From NCBI GenBank assembly GCA_963556145.1, contig OY744473.1, positions 3,162,001 to 3,226,000 of the forward strand: DNA of 64,000 nt, written 5' to 3'. This DNA comes from Hygrocybe punicea. Its lineage: Eukaryota > Basidiomycota > Agaricomycetes > Agaricales > Hygrophoraceae. Under the pieces are notes generated by a model. That model was given only the letters and a program-made list of their open reading frames with translations, was not told the origin of the DNA and ran no database searches. Of this stretch, positions 34,171-45,659 are shown piece by piece; the first letter of the stretch is position 1, and every line of letters starts with the position of its first letter. A program made the translations under genes and the position numbers.

Positions 34171-34303
34171 GACATCCCATGTCCCTGGGACATCCCATGT
34201 CCCTGGGACATCCCATGTCCCTGGGACATCCCATGTCCCTGGGACATCCCATGTCCCTGGGACATCCCATGTCCCTGGGACATCCCATGTCCCTGGGACA
34301 TCC
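34171..34303. repeat. 18-bp tandem array, 7 copies
   Basis: GACATCCCATGTCCCTGG recurs at exactly 18-bp spacing starting at 34171, 34189, 34207, 34225, 34243, 34261, 34279, with a last partial at 34297. The homologous place in the opposite arm (28365-28385) has a single unit, so the array expanded after the arms were formed. Each unit is itself partly self-complementary. Confidence 0.93.
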
Positions 34304-34761
34304 AATTGTCCCAATGCTTTGGACCAGGGACAGCCCAGGGACATCCCAGGATAGCCCAGGGACAGCCCAGAGACATGGATATTAGCCCTGGGCCAGACCT
34401 GTTATTTCTCAACATGTAGAAGTAACATACGACCCATTCAGTTACATCTACAAGTTTAGGAAATTGGGTGGCCTGAAGTGCCAAGCTGTTCAGAAAATTC
34501 TGAAGGGCCTGGAACCTGCAACTGGACCCACGGTTCAGTTCAGCCAAAGTGCTGAACTTAGACTGAACTTAGGGGGTTTGAACCGGGTTCAGTTCGGTTC
34601 TGAACTGGACTGTGACAACACTCCAGTCCATGTTGGGTGCAGCCCAAGATAGCAGGGCTCCTATGTTGCTGATTCAGATTAATGCTGTTGCCATTACGAA
34701 TGTACTCACTGGTTCTGAGATGACATCAGAGTTACTTGCCATGTCTGAATTGTTGCCAGCA

Positions 34762-35104
34762 GTAGTGATGGACAAGTCTGGTTCAGCATTGTGGTTCAAA
34801 CCTGAACCAATGAGAACTAAACCATGGTTCAGGTCCAAGGCATGAACTGGACCCCAGGTCTGGTTCTGCGTTCAGCCTTTTTGTCATGGTCCAGAACCCA
34901 TTTGGACTGGTCTGAACCAGTAAGTTACCCTACCATAACATGTCATGTCACAATCAACAACTTTGACCACGACAACATCCTTGAAGGTGAGCAGGACAGT
35001 TCACCGTGAACTGTTCTGCTCAAGGTAAGTCCTCTTCTTTTGTTATTTCATGCACTTCTACTAATTATATAATTATGACTTTTTAGTTAGCAGGACTTGG
35101 TAAC
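34762..35104 (+). mobile_element. Left part of a hAT-like element (element F), truncated
   Basis: Begins TAGTGATGGACAAG and continues with CTGGTTCAG and CTGAACC subterminal repeats to about 34930. A strong hairpin (GAGCAGGACAGTTCAC, 34989-35004, with GTGAACTGTTCTGCTC, 35006-35021) comes 4 nt before a GTAAGT intron (35025-35086, branch CTAAT, acceptor TTTTTAG). It is cut by the element starting at 35105. No right end was found. Confidence 0.6.
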
Positions 35105-35792
35105 TAGTGCTGCCAAAGTTTGATTCAGAACTGATCTGAACCCAGTTCAAACTCCGAACTGAACTGGAAGTTCAGTTCACCACTCTGAAAAGCCTCGAAC
35201 GCTTGCATTTGAGGCAAATAGGTAAGTTTTACTTTCATTATCATTTGTTTCTCATTCACTAATACTTTTGTCACAGGGTGCATGGTAGCATACTGTGTAA
35301 TGAATTTATTGGACAAGTATACTGAATATTGTTATCATATTGTTGCACACAATATTCAAAGAGTATTCAAAATGATGATTCAATATTTTGAGACAAAGTA
35401 AATTACTAGTATTGAATGACACTTTTAGAATACTGCTTGAATAACAAGACATTTACTGAAATTATTGAAGTAGTATTGTAAAATTGCCATTCAATACTGG
35501 TAATGTACTTTGTTTCAAAATATTGAATCATCATTTTGAATACTCTTTGAATACTGTGTGCAACAATATAATAACCATATTTAGTATACTTGTCCAATAA
35601 ATTCAACATACTGCATTATACAGATGCTACCATGCACCCGTGTGTAGGCACTTCTACCAACCAGCACCAAGTCGGCAGCCACCAGATGGATGACAACAAT
35701 GACAACGACGCACAATGCAAGCACCACCACCACCACCAACACCACCACCACCACCATAGCGGCACATCACCATCAATGAACCACCCCTAAAC
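35105..35792 (+). mobile_element. hAT-like element with foldback (element H), truncated
   Basis: Begins TAGTGCTGCCAAAGTTTG and shares about 75 bp at roughly 85% with the right end of the hAT at 2140-5772. The hairpin GCCTC...GAGGC (35192-35215) is followed by a GTAAGT intron (35222-35276, acceptor TCACAG). An inverted repeat begins on the very next base (35277-35638), starting GGTGCATGGTAGCAT. After it is a (CAC)n-rich stretch to 35792, where element E begins. No right end seen. Confidence 0.6.
35277..35638. repeat. AT-rich inverted repeat inside element H
   Basis: Arms starting GGTGCATGGTAGCAT and ending with its reverse complement, about 150 bp each, with AATATT and GAATACT words, loop near 35440. 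Its left edge coincides exactly with the 3' splice site of the preceding intron. Confidence 0.8.
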
Positions 35793-36169
35793 TAGTGTTG
35801 GGGAAGTTTGGTCTCAGACCGACCCAAACCCGGTTTAGACCGAACCGAAACCGCCGGTTTTGGTTTTGGTTTAGGAAATTTCGGCTGAGACCGAACCGTT
35901 CAGTCTCCGGTTTGGAGATTTGGCCGCGGGCCAAAATGGTTTCAAACTCAGTTTGAACCGCAAACCGACAGTCCAAAGTCGGCTACATGGCTGACTTCGA
36001 AAGTCACCCAAAGTCACCAACCCCACCAACAACACCCCCGATATACGCCAAACGAAGACGATGGAGCACCTGAGGTCGACAAAACGGGCGGCAGGGTACT
36101 CCCTGCCGCCCGTGTATGTTTTTTATTTTTATTTATTTGAACTTAACTAACGCATTTACAAATTGCACC

Positions 36170-36220
36170 ACCACGGCCGCCACCACCACCACCACCACCA
36201 CCACCACCACCACCACCACA
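36170..36220. repeat. CAC microsatellite
   Basis: About 15 consecutive CAC triplets inside element E, encoding His or Thr runs depending on frame. Confidence 0.95.
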
Positions 36221-36427
36221 ACAACAATGACCACGACAACGGCAACAACAACGGCGACGGTTACAACCACCGTCAACACCACGTCGGACGCGCCAACAGC
36301 AACGCCCATGGCCCACCCCCAGCGCCACGCCAAACGCGTTCAAAACGCGCGCCAAACGTACGTGAATGGGGTGGAGTCAACAAGGTGGAAGAGCAGCAGG
36401 GTGGTGCATCCACCCCGCTCCTTCGTG

Positions 36428-36473
36428 GTATGTACCTTTATTCATTTTTCACTGATTTATTCGTCCATTATAG
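36428..36473 (+). other. 46-bp intron in element E
   Basis: Donor GTATGT, CTGAT branch-like motif and acceptor ATTATAG. It directly follows a hairpin with stem GGGTGG/CCACCC (36399-36415). Frames on both sides are proline/arginine-rich without domains. Confidence 0.55.
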
Positions 36474-36853
36474 AACGCGGCACCGTACCATCACCACCAC
36501 GCAACACTAACACCACCGAGGAAGGCCAATGTGGGGTCAACCCGGCCGTCGTCGTGTACAACGCGTATGACGCGTCCGGACACCCTCGCGAAGAGGCTCC
36601 TATGCCACCACCACCACGCGTCCGCCGGAAACAACCAAAGCGGCCCAGCCGTCGTCGCGTGCACAACGCGTATGACGCGTGGGGCACCACCACCACCACC
36701 ACCACCACCATCACGCGTCCACCGAAAACGGCCAACACGGTCAACCCACATCGCATGTACAACATGTGTGACGCGTTGGGACACCCATGGAGAAGCCCGC
36801 ATGCGGCTCAATGCCGGCGCAGGGTGTGCCAGCACCCCAGCACCCCAATCTCA

Positions 36854-36905
36854 CCTCGCAAACAGGCTGGCCACGTCAATTGACGTGCGCAGCACTGTTG
36901 CGAGG
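36854..36905. repeat. Nested dyad, copy in element E (best preserved)
   Basis: CCTCGCAA (36854-36861), ACGTCAATTGACGT (36873-36886) and TTGCGAGG (36898-36905), with spacers of exactly 11 nt on each side. The spacers also share GCTG/CAGC pairing. The whole 52-bp unit is close to a perfect dyad. Confidence 0.9.
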
Positions 36906-39900
36906 TCAGAATGGTGCAGGGGCACTGAGCACTAGCGGTCCGCGGTTCAGACCGCATTTGGACTGAAACCGAACTGATGCAAACGGTTTGCATCGGTTTC
37001 GGTCTGATCCACTGATCTTTCTCTTAGGAGCAGAGGTTTTACTGAACTGTACTGAAGAGCTCCCTTGTGCAGGTATAAATTGTGATTTGGAAGTAACACC
37101 CACTGCAATTTGTGGCTTCTTTCCTAATATTTTCCAGGGAACATCATTTTCATCTGAATTTACAGCAAACAAGTCAGACTTATTCCAACGAATAGCTTTG
37201 TGCACCTTTGCAGGAACATAATGTTCACCTTTCCAATCTCTAAAGGAGTGGATCAGTGTATTTCTGCGATCACCAGTAACAGATTTTGGTAACTTACCTT
37301 TATATCTCAAGCATACAATTTCATCTAAAAGTTCTAGCTCACGGAATTCCTGACGTAATGCTCCAGAAACACCACCAGTGATCTTTCTTGCATCAAATCC
37401 TTGTAAAATTACAGTCCCATGCGCTGAAGCACTCCGTGACAAGGCAGTATAGTATGACTGATGAGAACGGCAATTATTAAGATCAACTACATTATAAGGC
37501 CTTGTCTTTCCTTGAGAGGAATAATCTGTCATTGAAAAATTAGGTAGTACTTCCACCTGACTGCGAGAAATAGTAATAGAAGAATCATCTGGTAGCATAC
37601 AGTTTACAGTAACACGTGTTTTTGTTATTGGAACAACATTCTCAGGGAGTCCTTCAATCTGAACAAGTTGAGGAGGATTAATGAGCTTGAGAAACAAAGT
37701 ATCCAGCACATTCTGACCTTGTGAGCCTTTTGCTGACTGCCAGCAATGTACTGTACCTTCCTGACCACGAGTAATACATAGCTCAGTTGCACTATTATTC
37801 CAAATCATGACAGGCATTCCAATACACAAAGAAAGTTTTCCAGGAATACATTTCGAGTTTGAACTGTGTGGTTGATTCCACAAAATATTTTGAATATTAT
37901 CTGATATTGTAGAGCCATTGTAGGATTTTGACTGACATGAATACTTACTCTTTTTCCTCTCTTGAGAACTACTAATAGAATCATCAGAAAAAAAATCAAC
38001 CAGTTTCTGAGATGTTTCTTGAGAGAATCTAAAAGAACCTAAGCGATTTATCTCATCTTTGTGAATATTAAATGCTGTAATTATTGAAACCTGTCTAAAC
38101 TCTTTGTCTTTCACTGATAACCGACCAGGCAAATTGCTTGATATTTTTGATCGGAGGAATGCAATATCTTCAGGAGTACAAGCCTTATATCGCATGTTTG
38201 TTAGAGCTTGTCTAAGTTGAGCATCTTCTTTAGTTTGAATTTTTTGTCTCATGTTTTCTCTTAGTATCACAACAGTTGTAACCTAATGCCATAATGCTTT
38301 TCCAATAGCAGATTCTTGATCATGGTTATTTGTAGATGTTGCTCCAACTGTTCTACTATAGAGAGAAGCATTTTCTTGTCCAAGCGCAGGGGGTAACTGT
38401 GCAAAATCTCCTGCAAAAATCATATTTAATCCACCCCAAGGAAACTCTGTTTCACCAAAGATCTTAGCCATTCTTGCACTAATACGGTACATATCACGAC
38501 AAGATAACATTGATACTTCATCAAAGAAAATATACTCAACACCTTGCAATCGTGATCTCAATTGTACAAGTTGAGTATTTGAAATATGTTCATCAGATTT
38601 CTCATTCAATCCAAACATATAATGATATGTAGAACCTGCTAAGAGTGCAGCAGCTGTTCCAGTAGGTGCAACAATAACAAAACGATGTCTTTCATTTCTT
38701 TTATTAAAAAGTTGCACCAAGCTTTTCAAAACCTGAGTTTTGCCTGTACCACCCATTCCACCAATATACATTTTCAATTGCTCAGAATTTCTATTACAGG
38801 CATGGTTAGAAATAATGTGAAATGCTCTTTTTTGCTCTTGATTTAGATGAAATTCCTCTGCAACACACTCAACTACCAATTTAGATTCACCAGAATGATA
38901 TATGTTTTCAAGATATGACTTATCAATAATCTTAACATTGTTTTCACTTGATGAAGTGTGTCTAAGGAGTCTACAATCAGCATTACTTGGCAGGGTTTCA
39001 CTGCGCTTTTCAAGCAATTCTTGTCTTTTCTTCTGAACAGCTGCTTTCCATTGGGTTCCACTTTGAACAAATTCAGGAGGTGTAAGCTGTACATTTGACT
39101 CTGTCAACACAACATCTGTCCAACCTGTTTGAGTAATCACACCTTGCATTATTGCCATATCAAGTTGACGTTTATTTTCAAGTTTTCCCAATTCCTTGAA
39201 ATCAACATCAAACTCCTCATTTATTATCCCAGAGAGTTCTTCCTCTTGGTTATCATCATTCTGTTCTAAACCATCATGATCTAATATAGGATTGTAACCA
39301 TCATTCCAACTTGGTAAAATTACAGAACCCTTCCGAAGTTGATAATGAAAATCATCACGAGCATCTAAACATTTATATTTTATATTAAAATTTTGCATAA
39401 GTTCCATTTGTCTTTGACTGAAATTGTATGACAAGAAAGTTTCATCCCAAGATTGGTCCACAGTTTTCAAATCATGTCCAGAGTGCCAAGGTTTGAACAG
39501 TGTCAGCATAACTAAGCAGTAATATTCACGATCACCTTGGTCACAACGTGGTAATGTAGCTCCTATAAATGTAGGAACTTTAGCACTAGTCTTCTGTACA
39601 CAACGTGTTCCATGTGACATGTGGAGTGGATGAGCATCAATAAAAGAAAACAGGCCTGGAGGAAGATAGACATTTCCACTTTCATCTGACTTCTGTTTTG
39701 TAAGGCTAAGCTCTTTACATTTTGAACTATTATCTAATATAGCATTGCAATCCTTTTCACTTTCTACATGATATGTATTTTCAAAGTCTTCAGATACACA
39801 AGATATATCATGACCTATGCTTTCATCAGCATCATCAACATATCCTTTAGTACCACCTTTTCCACTTACTTTAGATTCAGGAAACTTTTCACGTGAACAA

Positions 39901-42900
39901 TGGCTAACCCAATCATATAGGCACACATTTTCAAGCTCATGAGGGCGGTATATATAATCATAAACTGGTGATAAACCAATGATGCAACCTCTACGTTTTA
40001 TCAATGCTACCTTCTGAACATAGCCCTTAGTGGCTTCTAGATTCCAGGCCATTTGGGCCTCATTAACATAGTTCTGCCAATAGAATGAAGCAAAATGATG
40101 ATTGGTGTAGTGGTCAGGATTGCGTAATAGATACATACATGCCATTGGTGAGCCAATTTCCATCTTTGCACTCAGATTATTAACAATCTTTGTCATGAGA
40201 CGACGTGCTTTTTCCTTTTGAGTATCACTTCCACCAATCATCTCACTGTTCTTTTGAAATATGGCACGTACTGTATCAAAGATAACATGTGTTTTTAAAA
40301 AGACCTTAGTGATGTAATCTGACACATAGAGAATCACGCCCTTAATTGCAGTTCCAGATTTCAAACATGTTACATCTGTGTTACATCGAAACACATAGGT
40401 GACCAATGGGGTGATTGTGTTTATCATTGGCTCTCCTTTTTTCATATTAAGAGCACCAGTTTCAGGATCAACTTCAGTCTGGCTAAACACAGCACGAGGA
40501 AATCGTGCTTTACACTTTCCCCACTTATTATCCATACATCCGATATATTGACGAGATTTATTTTGGGAGCCATCTTTATTCCTGTTAGTAGAACAGTGAT
40601 GTATGTTAGACTTGGCCAAAATATCATCAACTACAGATTTGAACTTATCTTCCCACAAGCTCAAAGCCTGACACATATGACATATGCCACACTTCTTTAA
40701 ACAAGGCATAGGAGGTGCTTCTGGTAAAGTTTGTGTTGGATCCAAGTAGCCAGCTGAATGAGAAGCTTCATTAATATTTTTCAAGACTTCATCCTGTGTT
40801 CCAGTAAGAAATTCACCAACATGTGTGCTTTCTAGATACTCAACAAGATTCTTCTGGAAATCTGAAGAAGGGTCCAATATTCGTTTCCTTATCTCTTGTG
40901 GTGTTAGACATCCTCGAATCCAGATCAACATGTGAAGATGCAATGTGAGGTGACCCTGTTGCTCAACAGTGCCATAATAAGCAGAAGTATCACCATATAT
41001 TCCAGGATGATCTGAATCCACACCCAAAACATGCTTGATAAAAAGATTAATCATGAAATGAAAGAACCTTGCACCTGCCACCGGATTTTTAGCAATAAGA
41101 CACATCTGCTCATCACTTGATCTAATTTTTGGGTCAAATCTCTCCTTTGTGTCAGCAAAGTACAAACAAATTGGATGTTTAACATCAGCTGGAGATAAAG
41201 TGATGTACCATGAGGGTGCACCACAGTATGCAATCAAAGACCAAATCTTGTTCCTCATGAACTTTTTACTTGTAACAGATCCACTTACCTTGGATCCTAC
41301 ATGATCCAAATCTCGAACTACCTGGTAACAATCTTTTTCCTCTTGACTAACTGGCTTTACAACTTCTCCTTCTGATAGCCTCTTGGCTAATGATGACAAC
41401 ACATTCTGGTCAACTCTCAACAAACGACTGGTTATTTCATTGAACTTTTCCTTCTCAGCAAGCAGAAAACCACCAGTAGTACTTGCTTTTACTTGAGCAT
41501 GGCTGAAAGCAACAAGTGGAAAGTATATGTCTGTCTGAAACCGTTTATCATGATACATCAGAAGATGCCGTTTGTGTTCAGCATCAGACAATTGTGTTGA
41601 GCCAATACCACCCATTCCATATGGAAATAACCAAGGGAACATCTGTGGATAAAGTTCAGGGTTCTTGTATATAGACTCATACTGAGAAGAATGACCAATA
41701 GCCAACATCTTTCCACCACTGTTAAGGTGCCTAAGTGCAATCCCTTTAAGTGAATTAATTGTTTTGGTGTCTAGATCCTCACCAGCCAATCCATGAACAA
41801 TGAATGGACAGTCACCATGTTCAGTACCATCTTCCAATTCATTATCAAATACGCTTGTTCCCTCTGGCACTTTATTTGTCTCACTATGGCGATATTCAAC
41901 AGACACAGGTGGGCTATCCTCAGAATATTGATCAAGGTTATCATAAGATATATCTAGATCATGATAATCAACATGGTTAAGCTTCAACCATTCAAGTGCT
42001 CTTGCAACATGATTCCTTCGTACCAACAGAGGTGTTCTTTCAAAGTCCTTTTCTGTTGGCTTACATGGTCCAGTGAACAAAATAGCTAAGACTTCATCAA
42101 TATCATCAACAGAAGGTGGCAGAGCTTGATATACTTTAGGCATGGGTGATTGAAATGCAACAACATGTGAAGTCATTTTCCGCACACCTCTTCAGAAGCC
42201 ACCCATACAAAACAACAGTTGTGACGTACACGAGCTACAAGCATTTTTTCAACAAATCTAAGCTCAGCAAGCTCCTTTGGAACACAACCTAGCCAAAGTC
42301 CTTTTGCTAGAGCAAGTTCAGGGACATTTCCTTTCCTAATACATCTTCGACAGTTGCCACAGATTTTATCACATTTGTAGTCCAGAACAGGTCCTTTATA
42401 TTCTCGGATTTTCTCTGTGGATTGCTTTCGTTCAACCCTTGTCATGCCTGGAGCTTCCAAAATATTGAGCATGCCCTTTATACTTTTCAAACGGCATAGA
42501 TTACTCAATGGTACTAGCTCACCACACACTGCACATCCTGACTCTTCAAATTTGTTTGGCATAGAGTCATTGCAAAAATCAGACAGAACTGTGTGTGATA
42601 ACTCTTTAGACAGTGGTGGAGGAGGGAATCCATGATGGGCAGCCTGCTGGTTAGAAAATATAACAGTCTCAACTTTATTTTGCTGACGCTGTTGCTTTTT
42701 ATGAAGATTTTTTTTCATGGATTTACTCATTGTGGTAGAGAAAATACTGATGTATTGCTTGCAATTAGTACAATTGTGATTCTCAAAAAAGGAAAGCACA
42801 CTTTTCTTTGGTACATGGGACCCAATAGCAATGTTATGAATATGGGCAATTTTATGTACCATTCGAATGGGAACATGTGGGATGATGTTAAGTAATGGGA

Positions 42901-44158
42901 CATTTGCATGGATGCATTGTTCAGTTGAGAAAGAAGCTTGGCCTGGATTTTCAATGTGATCAATAAAGAGGCATTTGAGTGTAGAATCAAACATGTGATC
43001 TTGATTCACAACAAATGGTAGTATTGCTTCTGATGGAAATAGATATGACCTACCACCTCCAACATGTGTTTCAATACTACCCTCATTATTATTCAGCTGT
43101 AAACTTCTTCGGGTGAAATTCCCATATTGACTCTCAGACAATTTGACATTCGGCCTGTGCAAATACATGATACATTTCTTATCAACAAAAGGTAAGAACT
43201 GACCACAGAAAGACAGCATATCATGTGTAATAAACAACCAACGTAGATTCAGCTTCATAGGTAGTTGAATGCCAACAATATGAAAATTTATCATAAGAGA
43301 TGGATGCAGTCTAGCTTTCCGTGCATATTTTTTTAATGTTGACATTTTTGAAGGCAAATGAGAAAGTGCAAGCAGTGCATGAAAATCATGGGATTTCATC
43401 AAATTACGCTGCATAAAAAGTGACAGGGTTTGACATTCTGCTGCAATGTTGTGCTCAGGAAGTGCATAAAATTGTATTGACCAATTGTACATTTGTTGAT
43501 AGATACATTGCTCAGCTAAGGTATGCAATATACTAAGAACAAATTTATGTAGCGATAACCATAAATCAACAAGCGTGATCATTTGCTCACGATTCACAAG
43601 GAGAGAGGACCATGCAGTCAAAAAGTCTTCAGACAATACATTTTTAGTATTTTCAAAAGTTGGCAGGTGCCTGTGTGCATCACGGACAATCTCCAAATGT
43701 AATGATTGATGTCTCGGACAGGGAAAACCCCCATATGATATGGACAAATCTTGTTCTCCCACAAGTCTGGGAGACACACTAGACATGGATGGTATACATC
43801 CACTTTGGGCAATGGACAGACACCCGCTATGGGCAATGGACAGACACCCGCTATGGGCATTGGACAGACACCCGCTATGGGCATTGGACAGACACTCACT
43901 ATGGGCATTGGACAGTTGACAAGAGCATACATAACATATATGACATGGGGTTAAAAGTGGAGCAAATACAGTATCTAATGTCAACGGCTGGATGAAGCAT
44001 GAGACGGCAGAATATTGGCGACAGCTTATAACACTTACATAGATTATATATGGTGAAAACTGGAGGTAGACAACCAGTAATGATAGCGGCGGAGAAGCGG
44101 CGGCATACATCTGCAACATATGAGAAAAGGCAAAATATAGGCAGTTATAACTACTCAC
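36906..44158 (-). pseudogene. Helitron Rep-helicase transposase
   Basis: One long minus-strand gene in three pieces. 44158-42173: an N-terminal part ending in a Cys-rich DUF6570-like zone (CGNCRRCIRKGNVPELALAKG). 42185-38283 (1300 aa): a Helitron-like N region, HUH nuclease motif HLTLHLHML (about residue 413), two catalytic tyrosines in YVSDYITK (about residue 622), then a PIF1-type helicase with Walker A GGMGGTGKT (about 1143) and Walker B FFDEVSM (about 1220). 38270-36906: the helicase C-terminal part. A 1-nt shift near 42180 and a single TAG after KALWH (38283) are the only breaks. The last 35 codons belong to element E, so the true C-terminus and the CTRR end are missing. The protein would nick and transfer one strand in rolling-circle transposition. 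Confidence 0.93.
43803..43922. repeat. 24-bp tandem repeat in the Helitron 5' region
   Basis: Five copies of GACAGACACCCGCTATGGGC followed by AATG or ATTG. They would encode an 8-residue repeat (AHSGCLSN-like) on the minus strand, ahead of the conserved part of the transposase. It could lie in the 5' leader rather than in protein. Confidence 0.9.
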
Positions 44159-45659
44159 ACAATTGAAACCTACAGACCAAAATATATCATCGCGACTGTG
44201 GATTGTAACATACTTGAGTATAGATAGCGACAGTGTAGAGGCTCCGGGCCCTCTGGACCCGAATCCTCTTCATATCCCACTTCGTCCCTGTCCATTCCCA
44301 TTCATGTTTCGTCGACTCCGCCCAATTCCGGTCCTTTCCGTCGATTCCGCTCCGGATTCCGCCTCCGGAATCGTTCCTACTCAAGATGCAATGTCTCTAA
44401 CGACCCGGAATCAGTACGTATATAGTTACATATGATATATCTTCGTTTCCCGTTACTTAGTACATAGCACCATTCCCCCTATACTCCGCTCCACCTCTCT
44501 ACCATCAGTTACAGCCTTCGGTTGTAGTACATAGTTACTACAGCACAGGATCTCTCCCAGTAGTATAAAAGATGTACTCTTATACTACAAACAATATAGA
44601 AAATACAGGTTATCGCTCCCCTTCAGTTCTATTTCTTAGTCCTCCCTTCGTATCGTCTCTTTAGTCTTCGTATTCCACTCCCTACACTTCCCCTCTGATC
44701 CAGAACCCCTGGATTCGGGTTGGATTGACTAGACTATAGACACTAAACTCCTCTGATCACTTCTTAGCCGATCACCCCTTTCGTAGATTCCCATTCGGGT
44801 CTACAACCGAACTCGCCGTCACAACGGGGACTGGCAGGGAACGAACCTATGGCAACTTGCACCAGTACCCAGGTTGGGAGACACTGTCTCCAGTAATGGG
44901 TACAACACAAGAGGGCAAGGTAAAGTTTCGACACTGTAACAGAGCAGAAGTGGGTGAGGAAACGGAGACGGGCGCTTCGAAACTTACGTGTGAAAATTTC
45001 CATCTGCAATGGAATTGGACGGTAAGCCAGCCTATACACCCCTGGACACCAAGTTCGACTCCAGTATAAGGCAGTATAACGCAAGGAGAAATGGCCAGAA
45101 TTTTAGTGATGATTGCATTTCAAAAATGTTTTGTGTGAAACTGGTTTGCACGCTTCTCATCCCACGGTACGGACCCTCTGTCATTCTCCCTGCATCGTGC
45201 CACTGCCTTCGTTTGCATCAAGTCCATCCAGGTTCGCAGATTTTATGTTATTCTATGTGTCTTTATAACCAATTGAACAGAATTACGCTATGCTACCATC
45301 GCCACTGTCACCGTCACCACCAGTCTAATACAAGGAGAGACACATCAATATTAGCGCAAACGGCGGCACCAGCAGTGCACAACGTCAATGAACAAGGGTT
45401 GAATGTCCACCAAAAACCAGATGCGGATGAAGGGGGACATCGGATGGAGAACGCAACGCAGAGCAATCCGTACTAGTAGAAAGGTTTTTTTTGTTTTTTT
45501 TTGTATTTACTGACTAACTACAATGCCACGCCCACAATGCCCCATACTATCACCCCTCCACATCGGCACCCGTTTGCGCTCTTCCCATTCACGCCTAACC
45601 CGTTCGTGCTCCTTGTGTTCAGGCCGCTTCCGCTTACGCTCCTGCGCAGGCTCGTCTCA
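44159..45659. other. Unassigned region upstream of the Helitron
   Basis: Contains a pyrimidine-rich block (44220-44400) with TCCGG words, a TATA-like GTATAAAAGATG near 44575, and short frames on the plus strand (for example 45009-45476) with no recognisable domain. The block 44206-44820 has the look of an LTR (TATA box, C/T-rich tail), but I found no second copy and no duplication, so I do not call it one. Confidence 0.3.

Larger units (their letters stand above)
28193..34480. mobile_element. Large foldback element, 6.3 kb
   Basis: The outer inverted repeats (28193-28575 and about 33975-34480) start CACTTCAGGCCACCC and are flanked by CCAAGCC (28186-28192) and CCAAGCT (34481-34487), a probable 7-bp duplication with one change. 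The right arm is longer because an 18-bp unit has expanded there. Inside lie non-paired spacers (28576-29274 and 32648-33974) and a second, larger palindrome (29275-32647). No transposase is encoded. The spacers contain short frames only and clusters of GGGACATCCC. Confidence 0.75.
26360..34616 (-). mobile_element. Composite non-autonomous hAT-like element (element B) expanded by foldbacks
   Basis: The low-coordinate end begins TAGTGTTGCTGAAG and runs into GGTTCAG-type subterminal repeats (26360-26520). At 34488-34616 a matching subterminal block ends CAACACT. Between them, on the minus strand, are a short GT-AG intron (27161-27206), a GC-rich hairpin (26976-26997), a second intron-like segment (about 26930-26968), a GCT/AGC trinucleotide-rich frame (26640-26880) and the nested dyad (26546-26596). 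Two foldback insertions fill the rest. Joining 28192 to 34481 rebuilds continuous GGTTC-type sequence, which supports one split element. The flanking 8-mers do not match, so the limits are an inference. Confidence 0.5.
35793..37013 (+). mobile_element. Non-autonomous hAT-like element, CCGAACC family (element E)
   Basis: Left end TAGTGTTGGGGAAG, then subterminal CCGAACC/GGTTTGG words. The right end (about 36940-37013) carries GGTTTCGGTC and finishes ATCCACT. Inside, in order: a hairpin GGGCGGCAGGG/CCCTGCCGCCC (36086-36111) before a GTATGT donor; a (CAC)n tract (36170-36220); a second hairpin (36391-36420) before an intron (36428-36473); a frame with three NAYDA-type repeats made by ACAACGCGTATGACGCGT units (36558, 36662, 36757); and the nested dyad (36854-36905). 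The right end abuts the Helitron helicase, whose last 35 codons come from this element. Confidence 0.7.

Noticed and set aside
34171..34303. CRISPR-like regular array
   Set aside because: Repeat units are contiguous 18-mers without spacers, in a eukaryotic foldback element.
44206..44822. Possible solo LTR with TATA box
   Set aside because: No second copy, no convincing TG...CA ends and no target duplication could be found.
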